NCBI GenBank assembly: GCA_030440445.1
Contig: CP098528.1
Location: forward strand, 1,178,001 to 1,242,000
DNA length: 64,000 bases
Direction of reading: 5' to 3'
Source: Halomonas sp. KG2
Lineage (GTDB): Bacteria; Pseudomonadota; Gammaproteobacteria; Pseudomonadales; Halomonadaceae
Notes under the pieces: model-generated
What the model was told of the DNA's origin: nothing
What the model saw: only the letters and a program-made list of their open reading frames with translations
The model's database searches: none
Made by a program: the position numbers and the translations under genes
Part shown: piece by piece, positions 1-9,155 of the stretch
Numbering within the stretch: position 1 is the first letter of the stretch
Layout: each line of letters opens with the position of its first letter

Positions 1-79
1 CCAGCACACGGGAGTAAAAATCCACGGCGCGACCCATATCAGTCACCGTAACTACAAGATGGTCAAAACCTGAGAGCAT
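1..79 (-). CDS. VOC (glyoxalase/bleomycin resistance) family protein, N-terminal fragment
   Basis: Only the first 26 codons are in the window; the gene continues past position 1. The ATG at 79-77 is preceded by an AAGGAAA ribosome binding site. The visible peptide begins MLSGFDHLVVTVTDM and goes on to a DFYSRVL segment, which is the typical first beta-strand and helix of vicinal-oxygen-chelate domains. The His of FDHLV is at the position of the first metal ligand in this superfamily. The substrate cannot be told from so short a piece. The gene is divergent from the methyltransferase that starts 40 bases away. Confidence 0.7.
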   Translation of the reverse strand, partial: MLSGFDHLVVTVTDMGRAVDFYSRVL

Positions 80-118
80 GCCACTTTCCTTAAAACAAAC
101 GTAAAACATGAGAATACG

Positions 119-766
119 ATGATGCGACGCTGCCCGCTATGCTATACGCCTGAACCGGCGCTTTATCACCAAGACCGTCGCCGCGATTACTACCAGTGTG
201 CCACGTGCGCCTTGGTGTTTGTGCCTGCCGAGCAGCATTTAGATGCGCATCAAGAAAAGGCAGAATACGACCAGCATCAGAATTCGCCGCATGATACGGG
301 ATATCGGCGTTTTTTGGGGCGTTTATTTGCTCCGTTAGTGGCTAAGCTACCACAAGATTCCCAAGGGCTAGACTTTGGCTGTGGCCCAGGGCCTACGCTG
401 TCGGCGATGTTTGAGGAGGTGGGGTTTGCGATGGCGGTTTACGATATTTTTTACGCCCCTGACGTTGAAGTACTAAACCGCCAGTATGACTTTATTACGG
501 CCACCGAGGTGTTAGAGCATCTCGCGAGGCCAGGCGAAGAGCTTAGTCAACTGGTCGAGAAAATAGTCCCTGGGGGCTATCTTGGGGTCATGACAAAGCG
601 TGTCAGTACCCCAGCAGCATTTGCCCGCTGGCACTATATAAACGACCCGACGCATGTGAGTTTTTTCAGCGAAGCGACGTTTTGTTGGATAGCCGAACGT
701 TGGGGCATGGTGGTGGAATTTCCCGCAGCGGATGTGGTGTTGCTCCGCCGCAGACCATTAACTTGA
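119..766 (+). CDS. Class I SAM-dependent methyltransferase with N-terminal zinc ribbon
   Basis: 215 residues. Cys5/Cys8 and Cys27/Cys30 form a CxxC-CxxC zinc ribbon at the N-terminus. A class I methyltransferase core follows: the glycine-rich SAM loop LDFGCGPGPT lies at about 84-93 and ATEVLEHL at about 128-135 is the acidic post-motif seen in Methyltransf_23-type proteins. The substrate is unknown; zinc ribbons of this kind also occur in methyltransferases acting on small metabolites or surface glycans. Two ATG codons lie in tandem (119 and 122) and either may be used. The gene converges on the export operon, with a 24-base gap to the stop of the yhhJ-like gene. The fold is fairly certain, the role is not. 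Confidence 0.8.
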   Translation: MMRRCPLCYTPEPALYHQDRRRDYYQCATCALVFVPAEQHLDAHQEKAEYDQHQNSPHDTGYRRFLGRLFAPLVAKLPQDSQGLDFGCGPGPTLSAMFEEVGFAMAVYDIFYAPDVEVLNRQYDFITATEVLEHLARPGEELSQLVEKIVPGGYLGVMTKRVSTPAAFARWHYINDPTHVSFFSEATFCWIAERWGMVVEFPAADVVLLRRRPLT

Positions 767-790
767 TGATTCGGTGCCAGAGTTCATGAC

Positions 791-1915
791 TCATGCCATC
801 TGGCCGATGGCCTTGCGAAAACGCGATAAAGAAAAAGCGAATAGAACGCTACCGATCAACAGCAGCAGCAGAAACTGAGGCCATACTACGTTTATCCCCG
901 CACCTCGATAAAGGATTGCCTGACCCAGTTCGACGAAGTGAGTGGTTGGTGCGAGCAGCATGATGTGCTGGACAATTTCCGGCATGCTTTCGCGTGGTGT
1001 CGTACCCCCGGATAGCAGTTGCAGGGGCAGCAGTACCAGCACCATTAGCATGCCAAATTGTGGCATGTTGCGTGCAAGGGTGGCGAGAAAGATGCCCATA
1101 GAGGTGGTCGCGAAGAGGTGGAGCGCTGCCCCCACAGCGAACAGTGTCACTGAGCCTGCTATGGGTACCTGTAAGGCCCAGCTAACAACTAAATAGAGCG
1201 AAAGCAGTGCGGAGACCAGAACCACTAGACCCATTGACCAGACCTTGGCCAGCATAATTTCTGCCGGGGTGACTGGCATTGCCAGTAGATGCTCAATGGT
1301 ACCGTGCTCTCGTTCGCGTATCAGCGCTGCGCCAGTGAGAATGATAGAGAGCATGGTAATGTTATCGATGATGGACATCAGCGATCCGAACCAAGCTTTT
1401 TCGAGCCCAGGATTGAAGCGCGCTCGTAGTACTAGGTCGACGGGTGGGGCGCTAGAGTTGCGGTAACGTTGAGTAAACGCGTTGATCTCGTCCATGACGA
1501 TTTGCTGGATATAGCCATTGCCAGTAAACGCTTGGCTCATGCGTGTGGCATCGATATTGAGTTGAATCTGAGGGGCGTGACCAGCCAGTACGTTGCGCTG
1601 AAAATCGGGTGGTATGTTGAGGACGAAAGTGTACTGGCCTGCATCTAGCCCAGGGTCAATCTCACGAAGTGAGATCTTGTCTGGGATAGCGAATTGGGGG
1701 GGATAGAACGCCGTGATAATACGAGATGATAGCGGCGAGTTATCTTCATCAACGATGGCGATGGGAGCCATGTGGAGACTTTCGGGCAACGCGGTCGCCT
1801 TGGTGTAGACCGAGATACTGCACACGTAAGCGATCAGAATTAGCATAATCGGGTCGCGGATCAGGCTCCATAGTTCCTTGACGCCCAGCCGGTAGATAGT
1901 CAAGACACTATGCAT
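791..1915 (-). CDS. yhhJ: ABC-2 type permease, YhhJ-like
   Basis: 374 residues, close to E. coli YhhJ in length and architecture. There is one N-terminal membrane segment (about 18-38), a large periplasmic loop to about residue 180, and then five or six hydrophobic helices, which is the ABC2_membrane layout with an extended first loop. The segment EREHGTIEHLLAMPVTPAEI after the second helix is the conserved coupling region of this family. It is the last gene of a minus-strand operon, one base after the RbbA-like gene, and probably forms the second permease half of the same inner-membrane exporter. The exported substrate is not known. Confidence 0.88.
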   Translation of the reverse strand: MHSVLTIYRLGVKELWSLIRDPIMLILIAYVCSISVYTKATALPESLHMAPIAIVDEDNSPLSSRIITAFYPPQFAIPDKISLREIDPGLDAGQYTFVLNIPPDFQRNVLAGHAPQIQLNIDATRMSQAFTGNGYIQQIVMDEINAFTQRYRNSSAPPVDLVLRARFNPGLEKAWFGSLMSIIDNITMLSIILTGAALIREREHGTIEHLLAMPVTPAEIMLAKVWSMGLVVLVSALLSLYLVVSWALQVPIAGSVTLFAVGAALHLFATTSMGIFLATLARNMPQFGMLMVLVLLPLQLLSGGTTPRESMPEIVQHIMLLAPTTHFVELGQAILYRGAGINVVWPQFLLLLLIGSVLFAFSLSRFRKAIGQMA

Positions 1916-1916
1916 C

Positions 1917-4682
1917 TCAGCGCTCCTGGTTTTTTAACAGGAAAATAGACAGTCCCATGATCGTTGGAACTGCGATCAACAGTGGGACAAACAGGGTATA
2001 GAGGTCGCCAAGCCCCAGCGCTTTGCTAAATACACCGCGCGTGATGGTTAACATGTAGGAGGTGGGGTAGATGGTGCCAATGAAACGCCCCACGCCTTCT
2101 AGTGAGCTGACCGGATCGATCATTCCTGAGAATTGCACGGCGGGAATCAACGTGCCGATGATGGCGAAGAACATCGCTGCTATTTGGCTGCGCGTCAACG
2201 TCGAGGCGAGCAGTCCCATGCCCGTTGCGATAATGCTGTAGATCACTACTGCTAACAGCAGCGTCAGGAAGCTGCCTTTGATGGGCACATCAAATAGCGT
2301 GACCGCGAGTAATGCCATTAGCAGAAAATTGATGATAGCGAGAGCGATATAAGGCAACTGCTTGCCGACTAGGAATTCGCTACGAGTGACAGGCGTGACG
2401 TAGAGGTTGATGATCGACCCGAGTTCTTTTTCCCGCACGACGGCCAGCGCGGTCAGCATCGCCGGTAGCATCATTAATAGAAGAGGGATGACTGCTGGCA
2501 CCATGGCTGGCAGGCTCTGAACATCAGGATTGTAGCGAAAGCGGGTTTCGACATTAGCAGCGGGGGCAGTGACATTAGTCGCGGCTTGCCCTGCTTGCTC
2601 GAGTAGCCACTGTCGATGGATACCCTGCACGTAGCCGCGTGCGGTTTCAGCACGCTGGGGCATCGCACCATCAATCCAGGCGCCGATTTCAACCTGGCTT
2701 CCTCGCTTCACATCACGGCCAAAGCCAGGAGGGATTTCAATGGCCAGGGTGAGCTTGCCACTGCGCATGCGCTTGTCCATATCTGCGTAATCAATCAATG
2801 GCGGTTGCTCGATAAAGTAGCGGGAGCCAGACAGATTCATCGCATAGCTATTGCTCAGGGTCGTCTGGTCGCGGTCAAGGATGGCATAGCTGAGATCCTC
2901 CACGTCCAGGCTGATGCCGTAGCCAATGACCAACATCAGGATGAGTGAGCCAAGCAGGGCAAGGGTGCCGCGCACCGGGTCGCGACGAAGCTCCAGCGAT
3001 TCTCGCCAAGTGTAGCTAAGTAGACGCTGGAGACTAAAAGCGCTGTGTTTTACGCCGTTATGAGGCAGGGTGGGCGGTGTCGTGGTCACTGAGTTGGGCG
3101 TTGCCTCGGGTGCTTCCTGGTCCTGTTCGTCGGCGCCTGCTTCGGTCAAATAGCCGATGAACGCCTCTTCCAGAGTCGCTGCTCCACGTTTTTTCACCAG
3201 TGCCGCAGGCGTGTCGCTATCGAGCACTTGACCGGCGTGCATCATCGACATGCGATCACAGCGCTCGGCTTCATTCATGAAATGGGTAGAAATGAAAATG
3301 GTCACCCGGTCACGGCGCGCTAGCTCAATCATCAGCCGCCAGAAGTTGTCGCGGGCAACGGGATCAACCCCAGAAGTCGGCTCATCCAGGATGAGTAGTT
3401 CGGGCTTGTGGACCATCGCCACCGCCAGGGAAAGACGCTGACGGATGCCGAGTGGCAAACTTTCCGGCAGGCTGCCGCGTACCTCTTGTAGGTCGAAGCG
3501 TTTCACCATCTCATCCACGCGGGTGGCTATCTCCGCTTGAGGGACCTGGAAAAGGCGGGCGTGTAAGATTAGGTTTTGCTCAACGGTTAGTTCGCCATAC
3601 AGTGAGAACGCCTGGGACATGTAGCCCACACGGCGGCGGGTGTCGATATCGCGGGTATCCACCTGTTTGCCGAACAGCCACGCCTGGCCTTCACTGGCCG
3701 GCAACAGACCGGTAAGCATCTTCATGGTGGTTGATTTGCCACAACCATTGGAGCCAAGAAAGCCGAAAATCTCGCCACGCCGGATCCGAAAGCTGACGTG
3801 GTCGACGGCGACAAAATCGCCAAAGCGCATGGTGAGGCCCTTAGCCTCAATGGCGACTTCATCGTCATCTTGTGCCAACGGCGGAATATGCACTGGTGCG
3901 TAGTCGCGTTTTTTCTCTTCCGGTAGCAGGGCGATAAAGGCAGCTTCCAGGGAGTTACTGGCAGTACGCTCTAGCAATGCCGCTGGCGTTCCGGTAGCCA
4001 GAATTTTGCCGTCGTCCATGGCCACTAGCCAGTCGAAGCGCTGGGCTTCATCCATGTAAGCGGTCGCGACCACCACGCTCATCTGTGGTCGTTGGCGACG
4101 TATACGTGCGATCAACTCCCAGAACTGGGCGCGGGCCAATGGATCGACGCCGGTGGTTGGTTCGTCGAGGATCAATAAATCGGGGTCATGGATCAGCGCG
4201 CAGCATAACCCCAGCTTCTGCTTCATACCGCCGGAAAGTTTGCCTGCTGGGCGGCCAAGGAATCTGTGCAGCCCCGTACTACGGGTTAAATCGTCGATTC
4301 GGCGACGTCGTTCGGCATGCTCATGGCCGAAGAGGCGGGCAAAGAACTGTAGGTTTTCCTCTACTGAAAGCGTCGGGTAGAGGTTCTTGCCCAACCCTTG
4401 GGGCATATAGGCAATGCGCGGGCAGATAGTGTCGCGATGACGCTTGTTGGCCATATTGCCGCCGAGCACTTCCACTTGCCCTTCTTGGATCGCGCGTGCC
4501 CCCGCAATAAGCGCTAACAGGCTGGATTTTCCAACGCCATCAGGCCCTATCAGCCCAACCATGCTGCCCGCAGGGATTTCTAGATCGATGCCCGCCAGGG
4601 CAACCTGCTTACCATAGTGCAGCTGGATGGCTGATAGTATTACTACCGCTGGCGTAGGTGATGAGGGCGGTGTTGCTATCAT
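1917..4682 (-). CDS. rbbA: RbbA-like double ATP-binding/permease fusion
   Basis: 921 residues, like E. coli RbbA (about 911). Domains in order: NBD1 (Walker A GPDGVGKS 46-53, signature LSGG 149-152, Walker B 169-175), NBD2 (Walker [10 protein letters not shown] 310-318, signature-position LPLGIRQR 409-416, Walker B 429-435), then an ABC-2 membrane region from about 555 to the end. NBD1 has Tyr209 where the switch His is expected ([12 protein letters not shown]), while NBD2 keeps it ([12 protein letters not shown]). NBD2 has a degenerate signature. The start overlaps the HlyD gene stop by ATGA (4679-4682). RbbA in E. coli is reported as ribosome-associated; the operon with HlyD, YhhJ and an outer-membrane factor argues for an export role here. 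Confidence 0.9.
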   Translation of the reverse strand: MIATPPSSPTPAVVILSAIQLHYGKQVALAGIDLEIPAGSMVGLIGPDGVGKSSLLALIAGARAIQEGQVEVLGGNMANKRHRDTICPRIAYMPQGLGKNLYPTLSVEENLQFFARLFGHEHAERRRRIDDLTRSTGLHRFLGRPAGKLSGGMKQKLGLCCALIHDPDLLILDEPTTGVDPLARAQFWELIARIRRQRPQMSVVVATAYMDEAQRFDWLVAMDDGKILATGTPAALLERTASNSLEAAFIALLPEEKKRDYAPVHIPPLAQDDDEVAIEAKGLTMRFGDFVAVDHVSFRIRRGEIFGFLGSNGCGKSTTMKMLTGLLPASEGQAWLFGKQVDTRDIDTRRRVGYMSQAFSLYGELTVEQNLILHARLFQVPQAEIATRVDEMVKRFDLQEVRGSLPESLPLGIRQRLSLAVAMVHKPELLILDEPTSGVDPVARDNFWRLMIELARRDRVTIFISTHFMNEAERCDRMSMMHAGQVLDSDTPAALVKKRGAATLEEAFIGYLTEAGADEQDQEAPEATPNSVTTTPPTLPHNGVKHSAFSLQRLLSYTWRESLELRRDPVRGTLALLGSLILMLVIGYGISLDVEDLSYAILDRDQTTLSNSYAMNLSGSRYFIEQPPLIDYADMDKRMRSGKLTLAIEIPPGFGRDVKRGSQVEIGAWIDGAMPQRAETARGYVQGIHRQWLLEQAGQAATNVTAPAANVETRFRYNPDVQSLPAMVPAVIPLLLMMLPAMLTALAVVREKELGSIINLYVTPVTRSEFLVGKQLPYIALAIINFLLMALLAVTLFDVPIKGSFLTLLLAVVIYSIIATGMGLLASTLTRSQIAAMFFAIIGTLIPAVQFSGMIDPVSSLEGVGRFIGTIYPTSYMLTITRGVFSKALGLGDLYTLFVPLLIAVPTIMGLSIFLLKNQER

Positions 4683-5770
4683 TGTGGTACCCGAACAGCC
4701 AACTCAGCAGGCCACTCTGCGTCGGGGTCAAGCTTAACCCAGGCTTCCCCAGGGACACCGGTTTTAACTTGCTCAAGATGACGTTGTAGAAGGTCTCGAT
4801 CAATCTGTGCTTTCACTCGGAACATTAATTTTTGTCGTTCCGAAGCGGTCTCTACCGTCTTAGGCGTAAATTGTGCCGTGCTGGCGACAAACGAGATGCG
4901 TGCCGGTATGACTAGGTCAGGTGCCGCATCCAGGATGATACGTGCCTCGCTGCCCAGCGCTACACGACCTGCTTGTTCGGCAGGTAAGAAGAACGTCATG
5001 TGTACGTCGCTAAGATCGACCAGGTTCAGCACTCGCCCTCCACCTGGAAGTACCTCGCCAGGCTGGGCAATACGGAATTGTACGCGCCCTGCACGAGGCG
5101 CAACCAACTGACTGTCGGTGATGTCTGCATCGATACGCGTGATGGTGGCTTCGGCGGCAGTAACCGCAGAGCGGGCGCCGGTCACCTGGGCGCGAGCCGC
5201 TGCGATGGCCGACTGGGCGGCATCCACCTGGGCGTTAGCGGCGGCAACGGCTGCTCGTGCACTATTGACCCGAGCACGATCATCATCAAGTTCTTGTGCC
5301 GAAGCGGCTCCTTCCCGCGATAAGGTTTCCGAGCGAGCCAAGCGGCGTTGAGCCGCATCAAGTTCACTTTCACGCTGAGTCACGACGGCCTGAGCGGCAA
5401 GATGGTCGCTTTGCCGCAGAGCAACCTGTGCTTCCGCACTGAGTACGGCATTGAGTGCTTGTTGATACTGGGCTCTTGCCTCATCGCGTTGCGCCTCCAG
5501 TACCTGGATCTGCATGCGCGCCAGGGGTTGACCAACGGTGACAAATTCGCCTTCATCGACCAGGACTGCGTCAACGCGTCCAGGAAGCTTGGTAGCGATA
5601 TCGATTTCAGTGGCCTCGATACGCCCATTACCGCTAGCAAAGCCTTCCCCCAGGCCTTCGTCGCGTAATTCAGTCCAGTAATAGTAGCCTCCAGCAGCAA
5701 TAAGGATTACCCCAGCGGCAAGGATCAGTTTCTTAAGCGAAGAGTGCATATTGCTAGGCCCTAATGTCAT
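4679..5770 (-). CDS. HlyD-family periplasmic adaptor (YhiI-like)
   Basis: 363 residues. One N-terminal membrane anchor (about 13-31) is followed by a barrel-sandwich half ([20 protein letters not shown]), a long Ala/Gln-rich coiled-coil hairpin (about 100-215) and the second lipoyl half with [12 protein letters not shown], then a beta-barrel domain. This is the standard membrane-fusion-protein layout. It would bridge the RbbA/YhhJ inner-membrane pump and the outer-membrane factor encoded just upstream. The ATG at 5770 overlaps the upstream stop (ATGA, 5767-5770), which favours this start. An alternative ATG is at 5749. The equivalent E. coli gene, yhiI, also precedes rbbA. Confidence 0.9.
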   Translation of the reverse strand: MTLGPSNMHSSLKKLILAAGVILIAAGGYYYWTELRDEGLGEGFASGNGRIEATEIDIATKLPGRVDAVLVDEGEFVTVGQPLARMQIQVLEAQRDEARAQYQQALNAVLSAEAQVALRQSDHLAAQAVVTQRESELDAAQRRLARSETLSREGAASAQELDDDRARVNSARAAVAAANAQVDAAQSAIAAARAQVTGARSAVTAAEATITRIDADITDSQLVAPRAGRVQFRIAQPGEVLPGGGRVLNLVDLSDVHMTFFLPAEQAGRVALGSEARIILDAAPDLVIPARISFVASTAQFTPKTVETASERQKLMFRVKAQIDRDLLQRHLEQVKTGVPGEAWVKLDPDAEWPAELAVRVPQ

Positions 5771-7230
5771 TCAGCATGAGGTGGAGTAAGAGCGGAAGTG
5801 CTTGTCACAGCAGCTGATCCGCCGCCGAGAGCCGTGTATAAGGCCACTCGGGCTGACAGCAGTTGGCGGCGAACTGCTAGCCGCTGCTGCTCGGCGGAAA
5901 GCAAGTCGCGCTGTGCATCCAGGACTTCTAGGTAGGGCACCGCACCGTTTTCATAGCGCAGCATGGCTAAGCGAGCACGCTCGCGCTGTACTGCTAACAT
6001 GTCATTGGCAGTTTCTACTTGTTCAGCCAGCCAGTGGTTAGCAGCCAGCGCATCGGCAACATCACGGAAGGCTTGCTGGATGACTTGCTCATATTCGACT
6101 ATGGCTTGTTCGTGGCGTAACTCGGCCAGCGTCAGGTTGGCTTTTCGGCGTCCGCTATCAAAAATGGGCAGTGACAGGGTGGGGGAAAAATTCCATGCCT
6201 GGCTATCAGTTCCTAGCAGGCCGTTCAAGTCAGCACTCGCCGTGCCCAAACTACCTGTCAGCGCGATACGTGGGAAGAAAGCCGCCCGCGCAGCGCCAAT
6301 ATTAGCGTTAGCAGAACGCAGTAGGTGCTCGGCAGCGCGAATGTCGGGGCGGCGGGTCATTAGCTCCGATGGCAGCCCCGGCGCGAGAGGGGGCAGAACA
6401 TCATCCGCTATTTTATCCCCGTCACTTGTTACCTTTTCGATAGGTGAACCAACTAATAGCGCCAAGGCGTTGGCTTGCTGAGCATGGGCTTGCTCCAACT
6501 GAGCACCTAGTGCCTTGGCCTGCTGCAGCAACATTTCAACTTGGGTGAGTTCCAGTGGTGAAGTTGCGCCTACTTCAACGCGCCGAGTAAATATCCGCAG
6601 TGACTCTTGCCGACTGTCGATGGTGCGGCGGGCTAGGTCCAAGCGCAAATCTAGTTCCTGAAGACGAAAATAGCTGTCGGCAACCTGAGCGATTAGGCTG
6701 ATTTCGGTGGCACGCCGCGCTTCGTCGGTGGCTAGGTACTGCTCGAGGGCAGCCTCATTAAGGCTGCGTATTCTCCCCCAGAAATCTAGTTCCCAGCTGC
6801 TAAAGCCGACGCCCGCCTGGAACTGATTGCCAATCCGCGTACGTCCGCTAGGGCTCAGGTCAGAGGGTGTGCGTGAACGCTCACCAGCAGCTTGCACGCC
6901 AAGTGTGGGTAGCAACTCTGCATGTTGAATACCATAGGCTGCACGTGCTTGCTCAACGCGCAATAAAGCACTTCGCAAATCATAATTAGTGGTCAGTGCC
7001 TGTTCGATCAGCGCTTGTAGCCTGGTGTCGGTGAAGTAGCTGCGCCAAGCAATATCAGCACCAGCAGCCGTTGTTGGCATGCCCCCATCTGGGTAAACAT
7101 CGGGCAATGTTGCTGCTGGCACCGAGTGAGGGGGGGCCAGCGAGGTGCAGCCAGACAGGCCCAGGACTAGCAGCATGATCGCTAAATATGCCACCTTGTC
7201 TTGTTGCTTAGGGGCGGACCGATATTTCAT
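5767..7230 (-). CDS. Outer-membrane efflux lipoprotein, NodT/OprM family
   Basis: 487 residues from the ATG at 7230; the reading frame also has an ATG at 7281. The shorter start is preferred because it gives an ordinary lipoprotein signal: a basic n-region, a hydrophobic stretch and the lipobox LSGC ahead of TSLAPP. Neither start has a good ribosome binding site. Two OEP repeats with long helices follow (for example [23 protein letters not shown] and [25 protein letters not shown]), plus the ELDFWGRIR motif typical of NodT-type channels. It is the first gene of the operon and supplies the outer-membrane duct for the HlyD/RbbA/YhhJ exporter. Confidence 0.9.
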   Translation of the reverse strand: MKYRSAPKQQDKVAYLAIMLLVLGLSGCTSLAPPHSVPAATLPDVYPDGGMPTTAAGADIAWRSYFTDTRLQALIEQALTTNYDLRSALLRVEQARAAYGIQHAELLPTLGVQAAGERSRTPSDLSPSGRTRIGNQFQAGVGFSSWELDFWGRIRSLNEAALEQYLATDEARRATEISLIAQVADSYFRLQELDLRLDLARRTIDSRQESLRIFTRRVEVGATSPLELTQVEMLLQQAKALGAQLEQAHAQQANALALLVGSPIEKVTSDGDKIADDVLPPLAPGLPSELMTRRPDIRAAEHLLRSANANIGAARAAFFPRIALTGSLGTASADLNGLLGTDSQAWNFSPTLSLPIFDSGRRKANLTLAELRHEQAIVEYEQVIQQAFRDVADALAANHWLAEQVETANDMLAVQRERARLAMLRYENGAVPYLEVLDAQRDLLSAEQQRLAVRRQLLSARVALYTALGGGSAAVTSTSALTPPHAE

Positions 7231-7281
7231 GCGAATGACCGCAGGTAAGGGAGCGAACGTATTGGGCATCTGATTGGCCAT

Positions 7282-7616
7282 GGCAAATAGAAAGGAGACC
7301 TCTCCGTGTCAAATGAGTCGATACAGTGCGTGTGTCTCAGCCTGGAAGGCGTCAGTATGGCAATGTTTGTTCTAGCATTTGTTGATGTAGGGCAAGAGGG
7401 CTAATGACGCAGCCACCGCATTCAATATCGGCTGCTTTCTGGTGAGTTGCAAATGCGCTTCTCACTATTGCGGATTACACTGGCAATGGGTAGCGAAAAA
7501 AACTGGTGAAACCCACGGAACGAGTGTAGATTCGCCGCCCGATTCTGCGGTTGGAGTTTTCTCCGGCCATGTGTTAGCCCTGAAGGGGGCTTTTATTCTG
7601 TGAGGCAAGAAGCGAT
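7282..7616. other. Intergenic region between divergent efflux operon and MFS gene
   Basis: This stretch must hold the promoters of both the minus-strand efflux operon and the plus-strand MFS gene. An inverted repeat GGAGAGGTCTCC lies at about 7296-7307, near the long form of the outer-membrane-factor start, and might be an operator or a leader hairpin. I see no convincing sigma-70 pair, no RNA gene and no small ORF with a ribosome binding site. Confidence 0.3.
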
Positions 7617-8987
7617 ATGTCGCGGCAACTGCTAGCCATGGCGTTAGCGCCCTTATTAGGGCTATTTATTCTTGGGATTGGCAATGGCTTTCTCGCCACG
7701 CTGATCTCCGTGCGGCTAGACGCTGCGGGTGAGTCGGCAACGGTGATAGGTATTGTCTCCTCGGCTTACTTTATTGGCTTAGCACTTGGCGCGCTATTCA
7801 ATGACCGGCTGCTGCTGCGCATAGGGCACATTCGTGCATACGGTAGCTTCGCCTCGTTGGTCGCTGTCACGGTGCTGTTGCAAGGGCTGTTTTTCGACCC
7901 TTGGGCATGGTTTGCGCTGCGTTTAATTGGCGGCTGGGCCACCGTGGGCGTTTACTTAGTGATTGAGAGTTGGTTGCTGACATCAGGCGAGCAAAAAGTA
8001 CGTGGCCGCTTGCTAGCGATGTATATGATCTCGCTATATGCCGCGGGCGTGATTGGGCAGTTGCTATTAGGCGTCACCAGTGCCATGGGGGTGACAGCGC
8101 CCTTTATGGTGATTGGCCTATTGGCATCGTTATCGGTGTTGCCCATGGCCATGATTCCGCGGGTGTCACCCATTATGGAGCACGCTGAGCCGCTACCGCC
8201 GCACCGCTTGATTACGATGACGCCAACCGGGGTAATGGGAAGTTTAGGGTCTGGCATGGTGGTGGCTGCCGCCTACACCTTGCTGCCATTGTATTTGCAA
8301 CGCATTGGTATGAGCGTCAACCAGGTGGGGCAAATGATGGCCGTCGTGATTCTTGGCGCCATGTTGCTTCAGTATCCGATTGGACGCTGGTCTGACCGTC
8401 ACGACCGCCAACTCGTATTGATCGCCATCAGCACTTTCTGTGTGGTGATTTCCGCGGCCATGATATGGCTTCCGATGTCGACCCCTTTACTGGCGGCGCT
8501 GCTGTTTTTACTCGGTGGCGGTGTCTTTGCGCTTTACCCGGTGGCGGTTAGCCATGCCGCTGACCGTGCTCCGGCGGGAGCGCTGGTACGTATGAGCCAG
8601 GGCCTGCTATTGATCAACTCTATTGGGGCTACCATCAGCCCGCTAATGATTTCTCCAGTAATGACAGCGATGGGCGATGCTGGGTTGTTCTGGGCGTTTG
8701 GCTCGCTGAGCCTGTTTTTTGTTGTATTTTTCAGCTGGCGACGCAGTGTGCGGCCTGCGCCAGTTCCTGTGGCTCCCTTTACACCGACAACGCCGATGAC
8801 CGCAGCAGGTGCCGAGCTAGTGGTTACTGAGGAACTGATGCAAGGCGCGCTCGAGCATGAGCACCTGGAAGACCTTTCTGATGTTGTGCCTGACGTGGAT
8901 GCTGTCGAACCCATCGTTGGCCCACCCTCAGAAGATCAAACTCATATTGTTTATTACGATGATGTGGAAACTGAGGCGCGTCGATAA
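7617..8987 (+). CDS. MFS transporter, YcaD-like
   Basis: 456 residues. About twelve hydrophobic helices, starting MSRQLLAMALAPLLGLFILGIGNGF, with the short loop GALFNDRLLLRIGHIR after helix 2 and GRWSDRHDRQLVL after helix 8, which are the MFS inter-helix motifs. The pattern of ALRLIGGWATVGVYLVIESWLL in helix 4 resembles the YcaD/UPF0226 group. The last 70 or so residues form a hydrophilic, acidic cytoplasmic tail (EHEHLEDLSDVVPDVDAVEP) longer than usual. The substrate is unknown. It is transcribed alone; the next gene starts 168 bases downstream. Confidence 0.87.
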   Translation: MSRQLLAMALAPLLGLFILGIGNGFLATLISVRLDAAGESATVIGIVSSAYFIGLALGALFNDRLLLRIGHIRAYGSFASLVAVTVLLQGLFFDPWAWFALRLIGGWATVGVYLVIESWLLTSGEQKVRGRLLAMYMISLYAAGVIGQLLLGVTSAMGVTAPFMVIGLLASLSVLPMAMIPRVSPIMEHAEPLPPHRLITMTPTGVMGSLGSGMVVAAAYTLLPLYLQRIGMSVNQVGQMMAVVILGAMLLQYPIGRWSDRHDRQLVLIAISTFCVVISAAMIWLPMSTPLLAALLFLLGGGVFALYPVAVSHAADRAPAGALVRMSQGLLLINSIGATISPLMISPVMTAMGDAGLFWAFGSLSLFFVVFFSWRRSVRPAPVPVAPFTPTTPMTAAGAELVVTEELMQGALEHEHLEDLSDVVPDVDAVEPIVGPPSEDQTHIVYYDDVETEARR

Positions 8988-9155
8988 CCCGTGCTGGGAG
9001 TGGGTGAAACGTAGCCAAAAACGCAGCTAGCGGACTGACGTTAATTCAGCAGGTGAGACCTTGGGCTAATGGTGTGATGAAAGTAGTGAAACTACTATTC
9101 GTGATAGTGTTTTTACTAATTGCTATTTATCACCGATTTTCTCTGAGGTTTCGCC

